Shown: piece after piece, positions 5,553 to 7,219 of the stretch
Numbering within the stretch: position 1 is the stretch's first letter
Layout of the letters: each line of letters starts with the position of its first letter
Assembly (NCBI GenBank): GCA_029062725.1
Contig: JAIDPP010000136.1
Coordinates: forward strand, 1 to 7,219
Origin: Muribaculaceae bacterium
GTDB lineage: Bacteria; Bacteroidota; Bacteroidia; Bacteroidales; Muribaculaceae
Direction: 5' to 3'
Length of the DNA: 7,219 nt
Notes under the pieces: model-generated
What the model saw: the letters and a program-made list of their open reading frames with translations, nothing else
Databases searched by the model: none
What the model was told of the DNA's origin: nothing
Program-made: the position numbers and the translations under genes

Positions 5553-7219
5553 ATTTTCAATGGTGGCCAAGACCTTCCAGGGCCTTGAGGATGTGCTCCG
5601 CGACGAGCTTATCTCCTTAGGAGCCGAAAATGTGGAGATGGGCCGCCGCATGGTCAGCTTCGAGGGCGACCTCGCGCTGATGTATAAGGCAAACCTATGC
5701 TGCCGCACGGCGCTGAGGATCCTGAAGCCTATTGAAAAATTCACGGCCCACGATCCCGACGAGCTTTATGACATCGTCCGCGACATCGAATGGGAGAAAT
5801 ATATGGATGCCGATACCACCTTCTCTATCGACTCCACGGTAAACAGCGAGGAGTTCACACATTCAAAATTCGTGACTTACCGTGTCAAGGACGGCATCGT
5901 TGACCATTTCCGCGACACCACCGGACAACGCCCATCCATCCGCGTGGCAGGCGCCGACCTGATGCTTAACGTCCATATCTTCGACGACCGCGTCACTATC
6001 TCGCTCGATTCGAGCGGCGAGCCCCTCTCTAAACGTGGCTACCGCGTTGAGCAGACAGAGGCCCCGATCAACGAAGTCCTGGCGGCCGGAATCATCATGA
6101 AGACCGGCTGGAGAGGCGATTGTAATTTCGTGGATCCGATGTGTGGTTCCGGAACATTCCTCATCGAGGCCGCTCTCATAGCAGCAAATATCAATCCGGG
6201 TATCTACAGGGAGTATTTCGCTTTCGAGAAATGGTCCGACTTCGATAAAGAGCTCTTCGAGGATATATATAACGACGACAGCGCCGAACGCGAATTCGAC
6301 TTCAAGATATATGGAGGAGACATCGATCCGGAGGCAGTGGCTATAGCCCGTCGCAATATCCGTTCAGCGAAGGTAGAGGAGATGGTGGAACTCTTCTGTC
6401 GCCCTATGAGCGACTGGACAGATAATCCCGAGGCCGGAATCCTCGTGATGAATCCACCTTACGGAGCGCGCCTCAAGCCCGATGACATGACAGAATTGTA
6501 TCGCGGGATAGGAACGTCACTGAAAAAGCATTTCCCAGGATATCACGCCTGGATTATCGGCATGAACGACGATGACTTCGCCAATATAGGCCTCAAGCCT
6601 TCGATGAAGATTCCGCTGCTCAACGGTAGTCTGGAATGTTCGCTGCGTGAGTATGTGCTCTTCGACGGAACCTATTCAGATTTCCGGGCCGACGGCGGAA
6701 AGGTAAGCAGATACGGCGAGGAGGATGAGGAGGAACGTCGTCCCAGGAAGATGAAACACCTTTCGGATGATGAGTGGAAGGCGGAAACACGCAAGTTCGG
6801 ACATGGCAAGGACCGTCCCTCGAAAGGTCCCAAAGCCGGGAAAGGGGGAAAGGGAGGCTTCGGATCCGACCGACGATTCGATAAGAAGAACAAGCCGTCG
6901 CGAGGCGAAAAGAAATACGATATGTCGGAGCGTCCCGAACGGCGTGAATATAATGACCGTCCCGAACGCCGCAGCTATGAAGGAGACCGAAAGGGCAACC
7001 GTCAGGAACGCCGCAGCTATGAAGGAGACCGAAACGGCAACCGTCAGGAACGCCGAAACTACGGAGGAGACCGCAACGGCGACCGTCAGGAACGCCGCAA
7101 CTATGGAGGAAACCGCAACGGCGACCGTCAGGAACGACGCGATTACGGAGGAAACCGCCCCCAAAGCGGATACAAGAGTCGCGAAGCGGTGTCGGTCAAT
7201 CCGCAGGGACCCAAGATCG
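5542..7219 (+). CDS. rlmL: THUMP-domain class I SAM-dependent RNA methyltransferase, RlmL N-terminal-half type, 3' end missing
   Basis: Predicted guanine-N2 methyltransferase acting on 23S rRNA: it resembles the N-terminal half of E. coli RlmL (m2G2445) and Bacillus YpsC. The frame is open for 559 codons from ATG 5542 to the right edge with no stop. The N terminus (MVAKTFQGLEDVLRDEL) is the usual opening of the family, followed by a ferredoxin-like plus THUMP RNA-binding region (about 50-155, with HSKFVTYRVKDGIVDHF). The Rossmann methyltransferase domain follows: SAM-binding motif I FVDPMCGSGT (196-205), an acidic GGDIDPEAVAIARRN motif, and the catalytic motif MNPPYGARL (303-311). The domain ends near residue 386. 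The rest is a disordered, highly charged tail rich in Lys, Arg and Gly with 14-residue repeats. ATG 5560 is an alternative start. The RlmK half of E. coli RlmL is not present. The target base in this organism is inferred, not shown. Confidence 0.92.
   Translation, partial: MENKFSMVAKTFQGLEDVLRDELISLGAENVEMGRRMVSFEGDLALMYKANLCCRTALRILKPIEKFTAHDPDELYDIVRDIEWEKYMDADTTFSIDSTVNSEEFTHSKFVTYRVKDGIVDHFRDTTGQRPSIRVAGADLMLNVHIFDDRVTISLDSSGEPLSKRGYRVEQTEAPINEVLAAGIIMKTGWRGDCNFVDPMCGSGTFLIEAALIAANINPGIYREYFAFEKWSDFDKELFEDIYNDDSAEREFDFKIYGGDIDPEAVAIARRNIRSAKVEEMVELFCRPMSDWTDNPEAGILVMNPPYGARLKPDDMTELYRGIGTSLKKHFPGYHAWIIGMNDDDFANIGLKPSMKIPLLNGSLECSLREYVLFDGTYSDFRADGGKVSRYGEEDEEERRPRKMKHLSDDEWKAETRKFGHGKDRPSKGPKAGKGGKGGFGSDRRFDKKNKPSRGEKKYDMSERPERREYNDRPERRSYEGDRKGNRQERRSYEGDRNGNRQERRNYGGDRNGDRQERRNYGGNRNGDRQERRDYGGNRPQSGYKSREAVSVNPQGPKI
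6931..7167 (+). repeat. 42-base tandem repeats encoding an Arg/Gly-rich tail
   Basis: Five in-frame 42-base units lie at 6958-6999, 7000-7041, 7042-7083, 7084-7125 and 7126-7167, preceded by a partial 27-base unit at 6931-6957. The encoded unit is about RQERR(S/N/D)Y(E/G)G(D/N)RNG(N/D). Units 1 and 2, and units 3 and 4, each differ from one another at only three bases, which suggests recent tandem duplication. The last unit has drifted at its end (PQS in place of NGD). The unit number is likely to vary between strains. Confidence 0.92.

Noticed and set aside
6676..7164. Long minus-strand open frame with a repetitive hydrophobic Ala/Val/Ser protein, resembling a membrane protein
   Set aside because: It is the antisense of the Arg/Gly repeat tail of the methyltransferase; the repetition and hydrophobicity follow from the 42-base repeats. 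The plus frame has the family motifs.

Overview
The window is a stretch of a division and cell wall (dcw) gene cluster, all on the + strand and tightly packed. It most likely comes from a member of the Bacteroidales (phylum Bacteroidota). The order murG-murC-ftsQ-ftsA-ftsZ without ddl or murB between murC and ftsQ, the wording of the protein motifs (Mur[11 protein letters not shown], Mur[13 protein letters not shown], FtsA DMGAETTT), the scarcity of Shine-Dalgarno sequences and the GC-rich third codon positions all fit. A family such as Muribaculaceae is plausible, but the sequence alone does not settle it.

Layout: the C-terminal third of murG (1-361) runs off the left edge. murC (358-1767) starts on a GTG that overlaps the murG stop. 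ftsQ follows (about 1796-2644, start uncertain), then ftsA (2656-3990) and ftsZ (4014-5468). After a 73-base AT-rich gap comes a THUMP-domain RNA methyltransferase of the RlmL type (5542 to beyond the right edge). There is no gene-free stretch over 300 bases, and I see no tRNA, rRNA, mobile element or CRISPR array.

The first five genes work as one pathway. MurG makes lipid II, MurC makes UDP-MurNAc-L-alanine for the precursor route, FtsQ is part of the periplasmic division scaffold, FtsA anchors FtsZ to the membrane, and FtsZ forms the division ring. The methyltransferase is a translation-related gene that sits downstream and may be co-transcribed.

This is mostly an ordinary conserved region, and I do not see a hidden new system. 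The points worth a second look are: (i) a sharply AT-rich patch inside the 3' end of murC with a good match to the Bacteroides-type promoter, placed to drive ftsQAZ; (ii) three 24-25 base direct repeats just before the methyltransferase, the last containing its start codon; (iii) a long arginine-rich tail on the methyltransferase built from 14-residue tandem repeats; and (iv) an FtsZ whose probable conserved C-terminal peptide is followed by a long Gly/Asn-rich tail.
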